DNA of 64,000 bases from Lithodes maja (GCA_037953745.1 JBAKBP010004288.1:1-64000); one strand, 5' to 3'. Positions 11,423-22,718 are shown, counted from the first letter of the stretch. Numbers and translations: made by a program. Notes: a model not told the origin generated them from the sequence alone.

Positions 11423-13653
11423 TGTTACGACCGGAACTACGAATAAAACAAGGGCACTCAATGATTGGACTAGTAATAGGGCACTATGCAACAATGGTAC
11501 GCTAGATCCAAACCCTCAAACTTATATGCCGGCGAACAAAACACCTATACCCTCTACGGTTAATCTGCGATAGCGGGGTATCCTTAACTGGGCATAAATG
11601 TACTCTACTTCAGGCTAACCGGGACTGGTCTAGCCTGATAACAAATAAGATGCAAGTTTCGTTAAAATGCATCAAAAGGAATCTATGGAAAAACAATTAA
11701 ATCACTGCAAGATTTAATACTATAAAAAGATGCTTCAATTCAGTTACTCTAAACAACAATAAACTCTTCACTCCTATCTGAAAGAAAGTTAAATATAGTC
11801 CTACAGCATAGACCTGGAAACTTCTGAAGAAAGTCCGATGCTCATAAGATGCTCGTACTAATTAGAACTATATAAAGGCAGGAGGCAGGACACCACACGT
11901 GTAAATCGAATACACTAAAAGATAGGACATATAATGTTAACTGACACGAGAATACTATATATGCGCAACGGTAGCAATGCTCGACACTAAAGAAGTATTT
12001 CCTCATCAACGAAACAGTCTGCTATGGTTGTGCGGCTCAGCGATAACCTAGACTAATAAATGCTGTGAATAATAATGCGCACATATCAAAGAGTTTATAT
12101 TAAATACTAACAAGTGTCTACTCGATTAAAATGTCTAGCTGGGATACTCTAGGTAAGGAACTGGGGTTGAGCAAGACAGGCTCGTAGCCTAGCGATGTCC
12201 TTAACCCGTACAGCCCCAGCGACGCGTCTGACGCGTCGGCGATGTATGTAACGCACAGCCCCAGAGACGCGTCTGACGCGTCACCCTAATTGCGCCGACC
12301 GTAACTTCATGTGTAGCCACTCAAGAGGGCTCAGTATTGTATGGGAACTGTGTACGTATCCCACGCAACCATGCCGGTGGTTGAAAACTCTCAAAGTCCA
12401 CGTGCGTGGCGCGTGAGTGCGCAATAACCTGGTTTTTTTGGGTAATTGCCTTCAATTTTTTACTCACGTAAAATACGTTTTCGGGGGCTCTGTAGGACCA
12501 TTCTTTAAGCGTTTTGAGCGGTTTTTCGTGGTTTTTCCTTCATTCCTAACCCATTCGCTATTGTTTCTGGAATAAAACAATTTTTTGAAAACCGGCCAGG
12601 TTCTGGTGAACAAACATTACAAAACTAGCCGGGGCTCCACGGGTTAAGACTGCATCCTTTAAGTTACGTTAATTGAATAGGGGGCTCTCTCGATAGATCC
12701 AGATCACAAGTATCTGGTTCTATCCTGGCGACCCTCTAAAGACAAGCAAAGAGGCAGCAAAGTGTGGAACTGGTACAGGCCAAAACCCTCAGTCAACACA
12801 ATGCTCCACTCGCAAAGGACGCAACCGAAAAGACAACCCAGGCTACCACAGGACCGGTCGAAGTTGTGTAGGTATAAGCAAACCGTACACACATCGGAGA
12901 CAACGACTACAGTTACCTTATCCCAGTCTAGCATTAAATAAAAGAGCAGAAACACTAAATCAATAATGGAGACACACAAAGTTCTTAACCTATACTAACT
13001 AAGAACCCTCAAACCTATTCTAAGTACATGTAAATATCTCTGAGGACGGCGCATGCAATACAATGGGCCGGCTATGAAACCTGTATGCAGAACCCAAGGG
13101 GAGTGTTCTGCAGTTAATAATGGTTAGAGTATGGAAAGAGAGAATCGAGTGAGAAAAACAGTGATAAAGGTGGTGATCGGGAGAGAGTATGCAAAGGGAT
13201 GTTAGAAGCACGCGCGCCAAGCCTGTCCTGACGAGGACAGCTCCTGGGGACCCTCATGGAGGAGGTAAGATACACAGGAGACCGCAAAGGCGCGATGGTC
13301 GGCCAATCTCGGGCCGAGACATCACAAGACAGCAGGCGTCACGTGACACAGCAAGACACGCCATCCAATGGCGAGCGAGAGGCAGGAATGCATCCCTAGA
13401 TACAGACACTTACTACCTCCTCGCTCTGAAAGTCTTTCTCATTCACACGCTGGTACTATTATCACTACTGTTGATATAAAATATAACCCGTTGTCACAGA
13501 CGAAAACAGAGACCACCACTGGACTGTCTGTGACAATGCGATTACTAGGAAAGAAAGAACAACATTCTCTGATAACTGTAGCCCATTTCGATGTCCCTGG
13601 CGAGCGCTAGTGGCTAACGAGAGGCGATTCTGCCAATGCTGGTAGACGTCACA
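11423..13653 (-). repeat. 5' LTR of the Gmr1-like element, with MITE insertion
   Basis: Matches the LTR at 3850-5640 but is 2231 bp because of a 439 bp piggyBac-type MITE plus one duplicated TTAA. Without the insert it is about 1788 bp. It ends GACGTCACA next to the target duplication CAGG. Confidence 0.92.
12205..12643. mobile_element. piggyBac-type MITE (439 bp)
   Basis: Flanked by TTAA at 12201-12204 and 12644-12647. The ends are CCCGTACAGCCCC and, inverted, CCCGTGGAGCCCC. The other LTR has a single TTAA at the same point, which shows the clean empty site. The left end has two copies, about 42 bp apart, of CAGCCCCAG-GACGCGTCTGACGCGTC, each containing the palindrome GACGCGTC twice. There is no coding capacity, so transposase must come from elsewhere. 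The termini differ from the autonomous piggyBac at 46265, so it belongs to another subfamily. Confidence 0.9.
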
Positions 13654-13657
13654 CAGG

Positions 13658-14119
13658 GGACAAAATAATCTGTATAAAATTGTTTAAGTTTTATTGTATG
13701 CAAACAATATATAAAAAATATAAAAGATTGTAAGCGGTGCGTGCCATCAAGAAAGTCTGCTTACTCGTGACCAGATCTTTTCCTTAAGATTCTTGCATGA
13801 TACTTTTGGGGACACGCATGTGTTCCCTTAAATAGAACTATAACTCTGTAGAATTTAGTTCTAACCTTAAAAATATTTGTACAGTATAATATATGTTTGT
13901 ACATTCTGATAATACTACATAGTTGCAACTATGCTAGATTTCTTCTTAAATTTAACATAAAATAAATATCTGTTGAACTTTATAAGCAGTTCGATCAAAG
14001 CTTGTGATTTATCACAGTTCTCTGGCGGACGGGGACTTAGTGACGTATGGGCTATTCCGCACCCCCCCCACCCCCCCACCCCTTTCTCTTAAAACAAATC
14101 TTACACAATAGAACATAAC
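13658..14119 (-). other. Non-coding sequence 3' of the DIRS recombinase
   Basis: AT-rich sequence between the Gypsy target site and the end of the DIRS tyrosine recombinase frame, with a C-rich tract at 14061-14083. It is probably the 3' non-coding part of the DIRS element. I found no ITR in it. Confidence 0.4.
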
Positions 14120-15100
14120 CTACTGGACCCGTTGTCGTAAAGCTACACAGGTATGCTTTGGTTTATCAAGAGCGACTGACAGGTAACGTGTTACAAAAGT
14201 ATGATTGGACGCCCATAGTTGAGTATTAGCAATGTCTTCTATCGAAAAGTTTTGTAAGAAATGAAGAGAGACTGCCCATTTCCTGATGTCGTGAGCCCTG
14301 CCCACCACGCCGGGGTTATTTTCTTTAATAACGTCGACAAACAGAGAAGCTAACTTTCTTCTCGTAACACGATTACCTGCCTGGTTCACCCATAGAGCAC
14401 CTGATTGGTGAGGAGGCGCAGCCCTCATAAACTTAGTTAAGGCCTGCACTGGGCATAAAATATGCGTTTCAGCACCGGAACAGAAAACTCAGAAAACACA
14501 TGATCAGAATGGTAATGTTTTGCTATGAATGTGGGAGACGGCGCAATTTGTACATGATCGTGCAGTCTCCCAAGTCTAAGGCAATTAGGTTCGTTGCTCA
14601 TCGCTGCCAGCTCCGACACCCTATTCCCCGTGGCGAGAGCCATCAGGAAAACAGCCTTCTTTAAGAGTGAATCAAAATCCTGCGTGTTATTGTATTTACA
14701 CGATTGAAGCAATGATAAGGCTTAGTCTAGTGACCAGGTGGGCATGAGCTGACGCGGTGGTGGGCGCAGCTTGAAACACGCCCTCATAAGCCTTTCTCCT
14801 CTGCCTGCGGTATGGAAAGACCTGTGAGATCAAAGAAGGGAGTTTTGATGGCTGATAAATGATTTTGTAATGTGACTATTGAAAAACGTTTTTGCTCAAA
14901 TAGATAATCTAGATATTTGAAAATCAAGGCTCCCGAGGCATCCGTTTGCCCTGACTCTACAATCCAGGTTGTAAAAGTTTTCCAATGTGATTGATATTGT
15001 CTCCTGGTAGACATGGTATATTGGTTCATAAGTTTATTTGTGACACTTTCCCCAAATTGAGCTAACCATTTTGTGTTGTAAATGTTCAGAAGGCAAAACT
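14120..15100 (-). pseudogene. DIRS tyrosine recombinase, frame-disrupted
   Basis: The pieces run 15100-14784, 14712-14437 and 14449-14120 on the minus strand in different frames. An N-terminal SAM-like DNA-binding part (STRRQYQSHWKTFTTW) leads to the catalytic region. The first Arg lies in ATGNRVSELAAM, the H-x-x-R in AHDIRKWAVS and the nucleophile Tyr in FVTRYL, with W in place of the second His (LWASNHTF). All catalytic positions are still readable, but at least two frameshifts separate them. The enzyme would integrate the circular DNA copy. Confidence 0.88.
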
Positions 15101-15479
15101 GAGCCAGGTCCGAAGGTTGCCAATCGTCTCTAAGTGGAATGCGGAGACCGGGAACATCACCGGGGTCCTGCACCATTTTTGCAACTGATGGTACCACGCC
15201 TGAGCCGGCCATAACGGCGCGATCATCGAGACTAAGCCCCGGTAACTTATTAGTTTGTGAATTGCCCGGCACATTAGCACAGAATCTGGTGGCGGAAAAA
15301 GATAAATTGAGGGTCACCTGTTCCAGTCCTCTAATAATGCATCCGGTCCCCCCCGCCGGGGTCACCCCCTGGCGAGTTAGGAAGAGAGGGATTCTGTGAT
15401 TCTCTTTGGATTCGAACAGATCCACTTTTGGACGGTAAGGCCTCGCAATCATTCTGTCGAAGACGGGTTGTTTGATAGC

Positions 15480-16810
15480 CCATTCTACTAAGGTGCTCCG
15501 CCTCCGGGATAAAGCGTCTGCCCAGACGTTCGACACGCCGGGGAGACATGCTGCATGTAGGTAAATGCCTAGCGATTCTGCTAGGGCAAAGATCTGTTCT
15601 GACACTTTGAGCAACTCTCGGGACCTCACCAAGCCTTGTTTCTGAATTCAATGGACTGCGGTTAGGTTGTCCATATGGAACGCTATTGATTTTCCTTGTA
15701 ACGACATGCCGTGATCTTGGAGGAAAAAGAGAGGAACTAAAAGCTCTTGCTTGTTGATGTGAAACTGATTGTCTTGGGGGCAAGTGCCCTGCCCTTGATG
15801 GCCTAGATTTGACTGATACCCTCATCCTAGTGCTCCTGAAGCGTGTGTGTCTACCCATACCGTAGGTGGGGTAGAAACCCTTGTTGTTGCAGAGTATAGT
15901 GTCTCGGTCTTGGCCCAGACCGATAGTAAGTTGTGGATTAATGGAGGAATTGGCCACAATTTCTTCTCCGGCGAGAGAGGAAAAACTTTGTTGCCTTCCA
16001 AGATTAATCTCTTCACTTTCAACCAGCCCAACTTCACAGTTAATTGGATCCAGCTGAGAGAGCCGATCAGAGAATCCCACGTTTTCCTGGTCGTATTCAG
16101 ACTGTGGAGAAAAAGAAACAGTTTCCGGCGAAATCTTTCGCGATTGTCCACACTCTGAGTAAGCGTCAGACTGGTGGTGTCCCAGACCAGCCATATCCAC
16201 TGAATATTCCTTGGGGGAACCAGGCGAGACTTCGCCAAGTTCACCTTGAACCCTAGGTTTTGCACATGAATTAATACTTGGTTTGCATGAATGTGACATA
16301 ACTCCTCCGACTCTGCCACCACTAGCTAGTCGTCTAGGTACCAAAACACCTTTATGCCCTGGATCAACAGTGGCAAAAGGGCTTGCCAGACTAATTTTGT
16401 GAAAATTCTCGGTGCCAGATTTAACCCAAAAGGCATTTTTCGAAAGACATATGTCTCTTGCCTGACCCTCAGAGCGAGGAATTTCTGGAACCTTTTGTTT
16501 ATAGGGACATGCCAATAGGCGTCTTTGAGATCTATTGAGCACATCCAACCTTGTGGTGGAAGAGTGAGCCTGATATAATTGACTGTAAACATCCTGAAGG
16601 ATGAATTCTTGATAAAGGTGTTCAGATGCGAGAGATCCAACACTGGTCGCATTTGCATACTGTCCCTTTTCGGCACTAAGAAAAGTCTGGAGGTGAATAC
16701 TGGGCAAGTTGGTTTTACTGGTGCAATGACCCTTTTGGAGATCATTTCCCTGACCAGGGCCTCCACCTTCTGTGACACATTGTTGCCTTCTAGCTCCTGA
16801 CGCAGTCGAG
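15480..16810 (-). pseudogene. DIRS reverse transcriptase and RNase H
   Basis: The RT frame includes RLFLVPKRDSMQMRPVLDLS, GWMCSIDLKDAYWHVP, MPFGLNLAPRIFTK and the catalytic YLDD near 16326. A TAG directly follows YLDD, and two TGA stops lie further on (15822 and about 15657); the frame is otherwise continuous. RNase H words follow (WVDTHASGALG, NVWADALSRR). The same frame continues toward the recombinase. A long open frame in another phase (17268-15331, 645 codons) overlaps the whole region; I treat it as a shadow and discuss it as a finding. Confidence 0.88.
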
Positions 16811-17155
16811 GTCACTGGAGCTACCGCCAGGTGATCCTTTTGCTCACGACTTTCCTGGCCCAAGTTTTCTTGGGCCAGGCTGAGCAGAATAACTGGAACG
16901 ACCCAGTTTGCAAACTGGGCCTGTTCGGAGAAGCAACTCTCGAATCCGGCGCGTCTAAGCATTGCGCCGGGAAACTGAGAGTTTGGGTGGCTAGTTTTTT
17001 GGAGGGGGAGGTGGGTTGGTATCAGATGGCTGGCTAGTTTTGGCTGATGTCTGCCCCTGATTTGATTTCTGGTGTGGCTTACCTCTATACCCTGAATATT
17101 TACCTTGTTTAAGTTTGGGTTGAGTACTTCCCTGCTGAGGAGGAGTTCTGGGATC

Positions 17156-18904
17156 TCAAGAGGACTGTTTAGCATGTGGTTGGTTAGGCTCACCTTCGCT
17201 CTTTGGTTTCTGAAAGGGCTTCTTAAATGGTTCTCTCCTAGCTTGGGAGCTAACCTGCTTCCACCCATTGACCATATTAAAGACTACACTCCACGTTTCT
17301 GAGTTAAGAAGGGAGGCAGTGAGTACCGGCGAAAGAGTTACCCGGCGCCCAATGTCATCCGGTATCTTTTTTTCTAGATGCACTCTTAGATCTTGGCGGG
17401 CTTGAACTGCTTCCATGATCGCTATTCTGATGTCTCCTAAAGTTTGAATAGAATTCTGCAATAAAATTCTTCGTGACAAGTCAGTGGCCTTCCTAACATT
17501 TGGGCCAGCAATGGCCTAGATAGTCCTGGTAAGAGAGACAGCAACCTGGCGGTTGACTAAATACTAAGAGAACATCCGGTAGGCTTTGTTTCGTAATTTA
17601 AAATCCCTTTCCAAATGAGCCGCCGGAGGAGTGCAAAAGGGTTCATCTAGAGTATGGAGGGCTACTTTGGGTGCCGCTAAAAAGGCCAAAAAATCCGGCG
17701 ACACCCCATTAGCCGTCTGTACAGGTAACGAGAAATAATTATGAGATTCCTGTGGAGAGGACTTAGACGTAATGGTTGATGCAAATACCTGAGCCTCTAA
17801 CTCCCAATCTACCCAGGGACCTACCCCTATCCGCCCCATTTGCAGGACTGGTGTATGCAACTGATCCAGTACCGGAATTGTATCCAGTTCCGGCGTGAGA
17901 GCATTCAAAGCATTGACATCATTAACGCCATCGGCTTTAGACCAGTCCGCAAAGAGTCGTGCAGATGAGGCAGCGGGAACTGCCGGGGCAGCTGTGTGAA
18001 CAAAGAAGTCTGGATTAAAAGAACTAGGTATAGCTTTGATTGATACATCCAGTAATCTCCCTGCTTCGTCCTTCGCCCTGAACTTTCTGTGTTTGTTTAT
18101 CTCAATTGTCCACTCACTAGGGACCGGAAGGTCTCCTGAAATGGTGTGTTGTGCTAATTGTGGGTTTAGTGGCGTTGCCGGGACCCATGCACAGTCAGGT
18201 CCATAGAGGAGAGGCATAGGGCCTTTCCTTTGAGGGACCTTATCTAAGGGAGGAGGAGTAATATCCGAGAGCACTCTAACTTTAGTGGTAGTCAGCGTGG
18301 CTGGCACTGTATTGCCGGAAGCCGCGGTTACTGACGGAGAAAAGGACATAGGAGGCACAAAGGTTGGGGGGGAAAGAAAACCCGAAGGTTGTACAGGTCT
18401 TATCATGGAGTGACTCGTGGAAACTATAGGTAGACTGGCAGGGGGGTCAGAGGAGGTAGGGAGATTATACTGTTGCATTACTTTATGTAAGGTATCACTT
18501 ATTTCATCTGAGGTAACACACTTACTGTGGGATCCCTTAGAAAATTGGGAGCTAGCTTCAGACTCCTCACCCGTTAGACCTGGTGGAACTGAGGATAAAG
18601 GCACTTCCTCCGGCTCAACCTCTTCAGAAATATCCTGTTGTGCCTCCGGCGTCTGATCCGCCGTTGGCCACACCAAATCAGGGACAGACGAAGATAACAT
18701 ATCAATATTCCTCTCAATCAATGGTTCCTGACTTACTCTAACCCTGTCATGAGATGGCTCCGATTGATGCCAGCACCCCCGCGAAGCAGGTGGCTGTGAG
18801 TCTTGGATGATTTGGGAGCTATCAAAAAATTGTGAACCCTTATATTTCTCGGCCAGGACTTTTCTACGTCCGGCGGAGAAGCTAGTACGTGGCACATAAT
18901 TCAA
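17156..18904 (-). pseudogene. gag: DIRS copy 1 gag, C-terminal part
   Basis: A continuous frame from the insertion junction to 17156, with two TAG stops at about 17500-17566. It matches the second DIRS copy at 33.0-34.5 kb in several blocks (PDLVW; ITPPPLDK against LIPPPLDK; PSEWTIE against PEHWFIE; ARLFADWSKADGVND against VKFYSDWSKSDGLND; EAVQARQDLRVHL against EAVQVRQDLRVYL). The C-terminus is rich in Lys, Pro and Gln. The N-terminal part lies beyond the inserted element at 29617-30349. Confidence 0.82.
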
Positions 18905-19018
18905 CTTAGTATAATATGTTAAGTATATAGGGGATTATAGGTAATAACACAACACATTAATTATTGGATAAGTGATAATAAGTATAAACGTACAGGTATA
19001 TAAGTACAGATATATGAT

Positions 19019-22000
19019 CTATCTATCTATCTATTGCCTGACGCCGTGATCCCCGAAGGGGTGGCCACGAACGAACCGCCCCCATGCACCTCTGTCCCCA
19101 GTCAGTCGACGCCCCTCCCCCCAACCAGCACCGCCTTCATTCATGTAGTTCCTCACTCCATCCTTCCACCTCATATTCGGTCTACCTCTCCCCCTCTGTC
19201 CCTCCACCTCGCTCTCGTACACCCTCTTAGTCATTCTCTCGCTTTCCATACGTTCCATATGGCCGAACCATCTCAAGTTGTTCCTTTTCACACTTTCCAG
19301 CACATCTACCTCCACACCACACCTCCTTCTTACTTCCTCATTAGTCTGTCTATCCCTCCATGTAATTCCGCACGCACTCCTTAAGTAATTCATTTCCACT
19401 GCTCTCACTCTTGGTCTGAGTCTCTCAACCAACGTCCATGCTTCGCTTCCGTAAGTCAGTGTCGGGATTACCACACTGTCATGCAAGGACTTCTTCACTT
19501 CCATACTGACCACCCTATTTCTTGTTACTGCTTTTAGCGTTCCTACAACCCTCTTCCCCTGTTGTACCCTCTCCCGCACCTCTTCATCCATAGTCCCATC
19601 TTTACTCAACACACTGCCCAGATACTTAAAAGAGTTGACGATCTCCATAGCCTGACCGTTCAGCTTCACCTCACACTCTGTGACTTCACCCCTTTCGAAG
19701 ACCATAACCTTGCTCTTCCCCGTATTTACTTTCAAATTCCGTTTTTCGCACACTGTTCCAAACTCATTTACCAGACCCTGCAACTCCCATTCATTATCAC
19801 TCATCAGAACTGTATCATCCGCAAACAGCAGTATAGGTAGCTTCCACTCAATTCCCTCCCTTTTTAGCGATACACCAACATCCACTGCTCTTGATAGTAT
19901 TTCTTTCATAACTCCATCCATATATACAGTAAACAACCACGGGGACATCACACACCCCTGTTTCAAACCAACATTCAGGTCAAAGAACTCGCTCTGCTCA
20001 CTCTCCACACGTACTGCCGCCTTTGCACCCTCATACATGCTCTTCACTGCTTTCAGCAACTTGCCCTCTACTCCGTATATTCTAAATACTTTCCACAAAC
20101 CTTCTCTATCCACTCTGTCATAGGCCTTCTCCAAGTCCATAAAGGCAACATACACCTTTTGTTTCTTCTCCAGATACTTCTCCACAACACAATTCAGGGT
20201 AAAAATCTGATCTACACATCCTCTTCCCTTCCTAAAGCCTCCCTGCTCGTCGCCTATCCATTTCTCCGTTCTCACTCTCACTCTCTCAATCACTACCCTA
20301 CTGTATACCTTCCCTACTACGCTTAGAAGACATATTCCTCGGTGGTTACCACACACTCCTCTTTCCCCTTTACCCTTATATAGGGGGACTATTAAGCCAG
20401 TCTTCCAGTCATCGGGTGCACTCCCCTTCTCCCATGCTAGTTTGCACATTTTCCATACCCATTCTATCACTATCTCACCACCATACCTCAACATTTCCCC
20501 ACACACTCCATCTGTTCCGGGTGCTTTCCCCAACTTCACTCTTTTCATGGCTTCCCACACTTCTGACCTCCTGATCCCCACCTCCTCCTCCACTACTTCT
20601 CTTCTTCTCCCTCCCATACCATATCCAGCTATGTTTGCTGGCTCTTCATTCCTTTCATTTAGCAACTCACTGAAGTACTCCCTCCATCTTTCAACTCTCT
20701 CTTGCTTCTCGGCTAGCATTCTCCCATTCTTATCTTTCACACCCTTACTGTTTCCCTTGCTACCTTCCCTAACTTTCTTGACTTCTTTCCAGAACAGTTT
20801 CTTACTCTCCCTCCATTTTACACTCAGATTCCTTCCAAATTCCTCATCTACTCTTCTCTTACTTTCCTTCACTACTCTCTTCACCACCCTCTTACTCTCC
20901 ACGTACCTCGCTCGTTTCTGTCTCTCGGAATCTTCATTCCCTCTACTACCCAACCACTCTCTATATGCTTTCTTCTTTTCTTCCACAGCTATTCTTACCT
21001 CTTCTGTCCACCATGCTGTACCTTTCACTCCCCTCCCTCTTCTCCTCACTCCACACACCTCCTCACATGCTGCACATATCTCATCCTTAAACACCTTGCT
21101 CATCTCCTCCACTTCCTCCATAACTTCCAGGTCGAACCCACCTAGTCGTCTTTCCACTGCTCTCCTGTACTCCTCCCTGACTTCCTCCTCCTGCAACCTC
21201 TCCACCCTCCTCACCATTCCACCCTCCTCTCGCCTCCCTCCCGCTCTCCTCACCCACTTCTTTTGTATCCTAACTTTAGCTACCACTACATAATGATCAG
21301 ACAGACCCCCTCCAATACCCCTATACACCCTAGCATCCATCACAGATTTCTTCATTCGTTCATCCACACATACATAATCAATCAATGACTTTCGTTCCAC
21401 CACTGTCTTTTCCTTCATCGTCAACATCCGTTTCCACGTGTACCTGTGGATCATTCTGTGTCGGAAGAAGGTGTTGGCTATCCACAGCCTCCTCCCCACA
21501 CATACGTCCACAAGTGCACTACCATTCCCATTCACCTCTGATGGTACCCCCCACCCTCCCACCACTCCCTCAACTTTCCTATCACCCACCTTACCATTCA
21601 TATCCCCAATCAGAAATATTCTTTCGTTCTTGTCAAACTTCTCCAGGCACGCCTCCACATTCATCCAGAACTCCTCTTTCTTTCTTTCAAGTATATCCTC
21701 TGTCGGGGCATACACGCATACAATCACCCACGTTTGTAATCCTACTTTCATTCTCACCCACACAATCCTTGAACCCACAGACCCATACTCTCTTACACAT
21801 TCCTTCCATTTGCTACTTACAAACAAACATGCACCTTCTCTCGCTGTTCCTTCACTCACTCCAGCACACACACCCATTCCACACTCCCACTCTCTCACAT
21901 CTGAACCTTTCCATTTGGTCTCTGCCATTCCACATACATCCAGCCTGGCATTCACTAACACTTCCAGAACCTCTCTCTCTTTTGTGCCATCATTCATGCC

Positions 22001-22228
22001 ACTAACATTCCATGTAGCCATTCTCAGAATGTCCGAAGGCATGTCCTTAGTCGGTCGTGGTTCGTCAACGTTGGTTCCGTCCGCATCCGAGGCTGTTCGT
22101 TCGTTTTTTTTTGCTTAGATATTTTTTCCGGGTGGGGGTCGCAAGCCCACCGACCCAACCTCTTTAGTCGCCTCTTACGACACGCAGAAGGCACGTGGGG
22201 CATATTCTATTCCCTAACCCCCAGGGGG
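19019..22228 (-). mobile_element. Full-length RTE-like LINE
   Basis: On the minus strand it starts with CCCCCTGGGGGTTAGGG, has a short 5' region, one 1003-residue ORF, and ends in a (GATA)n tail seen as CTATCTATC on plus at 19019. GAT is found on both sides (19016-19018, 22229-22231). The intact LTR at 28997-29588 gives the exact empty site. A related truncated copy lies at 62847-64000. Confidence 0.88.
19031..22042 (-). CDS. RTE-like ORF: AP endonuclease and reverse transcriptase
   Basis: 1003 residues with no stop or frameshift. The N-terminal AP-type endonuclease has RMATWNVSGM, the catalytic Glu in AETKW, IGDMNGKVG and the SDH box in GGLSDHYVVV (about residue 250). RT motifs follow at about residues 510-760: GKAPGTDGV, YRGIC-like HRGICLLSVVGK, GGFRKGRGCVDQ, AFMDLEKAYDRVD, GLKQGCVMSPWLF and LLFADDTVLMSD. 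The C-terminus has RWFGHMERM and a GRPNMRW block common in this LINE group. It nicks target DNA and primes reverse transcription there. The ATG at 22042 is the first in a frame that opens after a TAA. This copy looks able to act. Confidence 0.93.
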   Translation of the reverse strand: MPSDILRMATWNVSGMNDGTKEREVLEVLVNARLDVCGMAETKWKGSDVREWECGMGVCAGVSEGTAREGACLFVSSKWKECVREYGSVGSRIVWVRMKVGLQTWVIVCVYAPTEDILERKKEEFWMNVEACLEKFDKNERIFLIGDMNGKVGDRKVEGVVGGWGVPSEVNGNGSALVDVCVGRRLWIANTFFRHRMIHRYTWKRMLTMKEKTVVERKSLIDYVCVDERMKKSVMDARVYRGIGGGLSDHYVVVAKVRIQKKWVRRAGGRREEGGMVRRVERLQEEEVREEYRRAVERRLGGFDLEVMEEVEEMSKVFKDEICAACEEVCGVRRRGRGVKGTAWWTEEVRIAVEEKKKAYREWLGSRGNEDSERQKRARYVESKRVVKRVVKESKRRVDEEFGRNLSVKWRESKKLFWKEVKKVREGSKGNSKGVKDKNGRMLAEKQERVERWREYFSELLNERNEEPANIAGYGMGGRRREVVEEEVGIRRSEVWEAMKRVKLGKAPGTDGVCGEMLRYGGEIVIEWVWKMCKLAWEKGSAPDDWKTGLIVPLYKGKGERGVCGNHRGICLLSVVGKVYSRVVIERVRVRTEKWIGDEQGGFRKGRGCVDQIFTLNCVVEKYLEKKQKVYVAFMDLEKAYDRVDREGLWKVFRIYGVEGKLLKAVKSMYEGAKAAVRVESEQSEFFDLNVGLKQGCVMSPWLFTVYMDGVMKEILSRAVDVGVSLKREGIEWKLPILLFADDTVLMSDNEWELQGLVNEFGTVCEKRNLKVNTGKSKVMVFERGEVTECEVKLNGQAMEIVNSFKYLGSVLSKDGTMDEEVRERVQQGKRVVGTLKAVTRNRVVSMEVKKSLHDSVVIPTLTYGSEAWTLVERLRPRVRAVEMNYLRSACGITWRDRQTNEEVRRRCGVEVDVLESVKRNNLRWFGHMERMESERMTKRVYESEVEGQRGRGRPNMRWKDGVRNYMNEGGAGWGEGRRLTGDRGAWGRFVRGHPFGDHGVRQ

Positions 22229-22718
22229 GATAAGGCTTGTAATAAAAGCCTGAGGAGCAAGGTGATATATGACTTGTGTGGTCTAATATATCTAGGGGAT
22301 ATAGGAGCTTGGCTATAGAGGATGAGTCTGAGTCTAGAGTCTAGAGGGAGTAAAGAGCTCTGACTCTCTCTGGCTGAGGTCTGTTGAAGTCTAACTGAAG
22401 ATGCCTGAGTAAGAAGGCATCGACTGGGTTCAAGGATGCTGAAGCAACACAGCATCAACTCAGCATTCTGGTATGACGTAGGACCGGATAAATACCTTAA
22501 ACAGTTTACACTTACAGGGGAAATGGGTGTTGATTTAAGTGGAAGTAACAACAAATATATTATATGATAAAGATATAGATAAAGTTATAGGGAGTTTAAT
22601 AAATGAAGAATGTTTAATAAGAATGTTGAGAGTTTAAAAGTTACAGGGATAAAGGCATAAAAGCAGTGAGATATATGTATAGCAATATATATGCAGGGCT
22701 TATAATGTCATACTACAT

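Larger units (their letters stand above)
3850..13653 (-). mobile_element. Gmr1-like Ty3/Gypsy LTR retrotransposon
   Basis: A complete but mutated element bounded by CAGG at 3846-3849 and 13654-13657 (target-site duplication). The LTRs start TGT and end ACA. On the minus strand the order is 5' LTR, PBS, gag, protease, integrase, RT, RNase H, 3' LTR. Integrase upstream of RT is the arrangement described for Gmr1-type elements, and the Gag has a SCAN-like region, a known link between Gmr1-like elements and the SCAN domain. The copy cannot be autonomous: gag is frame-disrupted, one stop lies between RT and RNase H, and the RT active site is changed. Confidence 0.9.
18914..22718 (-). repeat. 3' LTR of the errantivirus-like element, split by a LINE
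   Basis: 18914-19018 and 22229-22718 together match 28997-29588. The LINE entered after TATATGAT, and the bases GAT occur on both sides. The inner end is CATACTACAT. Confidence 0.9.

Noticed and set aside
15331..17268. 645-codon frame as a separate protein gene
   Set aside because: It covers the RT in another phase, has no known domain, and the RT motifs are read in the neighbouring frame. Kept only as a finding to test.
19680..22118. Long plus-strand frames (20442-21293, 21385-22005, 21438-22118) rich in Ser, Leu and Pro
   Set aside because: Shadows of the RTE-like ORF on the opposite strand, caused by its purine-rich coding strand.
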